A DNA stretch of 5,040 bases from NCBI GenBank assembly GCA_031257715.1, contig JAIROE010000138.1, positions 1-5,040 of the forward strand, given 5' to 3'. Below are positions 4,734-5,040 of the stretch, piece by piece (position 1 is the stretch's first letter; each line of letters opens with the position of its first letter). The stretch is from Treponema sp. GTDB taxonomy: Bacteria > Spirochaetota > Spirochaetia > Treponematales > Breznakiellaceae. Made by a program: the position numbers and the translations under genes. The notes beneath the pieces are model-generated. The model saw only the letters and a program-made list of their open reading frames with translations, was not told where the DNA came from and did not search any database.

Positions 4734-5040
4734 ATGGAAACCGTAGTGGAAAAACTGCGGCGGAAATGGGATGCCATGCAAAATCACCTTGATGAGCGCG
4801 GCAGACGTATTCGGGCGGCAACTGAAGCGCAGGCGTTGGAACATTGCGGTGTAACTATAGTTCATGAGGCAACCGGTATGTCAAGAAGCGCGATAACCCA
4901 AGGTATTGCGGAAATGGCAAACCCCCAGGATGCCGCGCCGCCTGACCGGGCACGGATGTTTGGCGGCGGCCGGAAAAAAAATCAGTGAGAAGTATCCGCA
5001 GTATGAACAGAAATTGGAAAGCCTTCTTGATTTATCGGTG
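4734..5040 (+). CDS. ISAzo13-family (Rhodopirellula-type DDE) transposase, N-terminal part, frame-split at an A8 run
   Basis: The product resembles the N-terminus of ISAzo13-family transposases: LDERGRRIRAATEAQAL, then CGVTIVHEATGMSRSAITQG (a helix-turn-helix-like DNA-binding segment), then GGGRKK. The first frame ends at TGA 4986-4988, right after the GGGRKK motif, where the family normally continues with an EKxP-type sequence. That sequence is present one frame over: from 4981 the bases read ISEKYPQYEQKLESLLDLSV, open to the window edge. Skipping one A in the run of eight at 4974-4981 restores GGGRKKISEKYP. The gene is thus either inactivated by one extra A or expressed by slippage on the A run. 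ATG 4734 is preferred over ATG 4713 because GAGGGG (4717-4722) precedes it and family similarity starts there. The DDE catalytic core lies beyond the window. Confidence 0.8.

Larger units (their letters stand above)
4653..5040 (+). mobile_element. 5' part of an ISAzo13-type insertion sequence (left boundary uncertain, right end outside)
   Basis: A transposase reading frame, preceded by AT-rich sequence unlike the pur genes, begins about 125 bp after purF and runs off the window. The left tip cannot be fixed because the right inverted repeat is not visible. The TTGGG/CCCAA hairpin at 4653-4667 is a plausible neighbourhood for the tip, since coding-like sequence of the interrupted gene ends about there. 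The boundary given is a guess; the presence of the element follows from the transposase. Confidence 0.6.

Noticed and set aside
1..5040. CRISPR array, tRNA or rRNA genes
   Set aside because: There are no regularly spaced direct repeats with spacers and no tRNA- or rRNA-like sequence on either strand. The only tandem repeats are the short coding ones in tex.

Overview
The window is a compact bacterial chromosome segment with every gene on the + strand. In order it holds the 3' part of tex (RNA-binding transcription accessory protein), rsmG (16S rRNA G527 N7-methyltransferase), an intergenic region of about 250 bp rich in inverted repeats, a purine operon purE-purC-purF, and the 5' end of an ISAzo13-type (Rhodopirellula-type DDE) transposase that runs off the right edge. 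G+C content looks moderate to fairly high by eye. The protein style, the Bacillus-type iron-sulfur PurF expected in anaerobes, and the palindromic repeats suggest an anaerobic spirochaete of the Treponema lineage, perhaps termite-gut-like. This assignment rests on recall of family style, not on a search, and is only moderately to weakly supported.

Region 1-1696: tex and rsmG overlap by 13 bp and are probably co-transcribed. The tex tail carries four in-frame 15-bp repeats. The last 15 codons of rsmG extend beyond the usual end of the family and are supplied largely by a palindromic repeat.

Region 1608-1949: a near-consensus sigma70-type promoter (TTGACG, 16 bp, TATAAT) lies inside the end of rsmG and points at purE. 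The predicted leader is about 300 nt and has no convincing gene. It holds two related palindromic repeats, a chain of mutually exclusive short stems (1740-1789), and a second bistable block (1828-1937). In that block a 12-bp perfect inverted repeat ends one base before the purE Shine-Dalgarno sequence and competes with an upstream 7-bp hairpin. This is the best candidate here for an undescribed cis-regulatory RNA; I did not recognise a known riboswitch class.

Region 1950-4608: purE, purC and purF are joined by two ATGA overlaps and are almost certainly translationally coupled. They encode the AIR-carboxylation step (N5-CAIR mutase), SAICAR synthetase, and PRPP amidotransferase, the first committed enzyme of IMP synthesis. 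The PurE is class I-like, which normally needs PurK, but no purK is present here.

Region 4609-5040: a good ribosome-binding site and a lysine-rich start follow purF, but the frame closes after 24 codons. It looks like the severed start of the next gene. The transposase beyond it has its own promoter-like signal and is split by a +1 frame change at a run of eight A.
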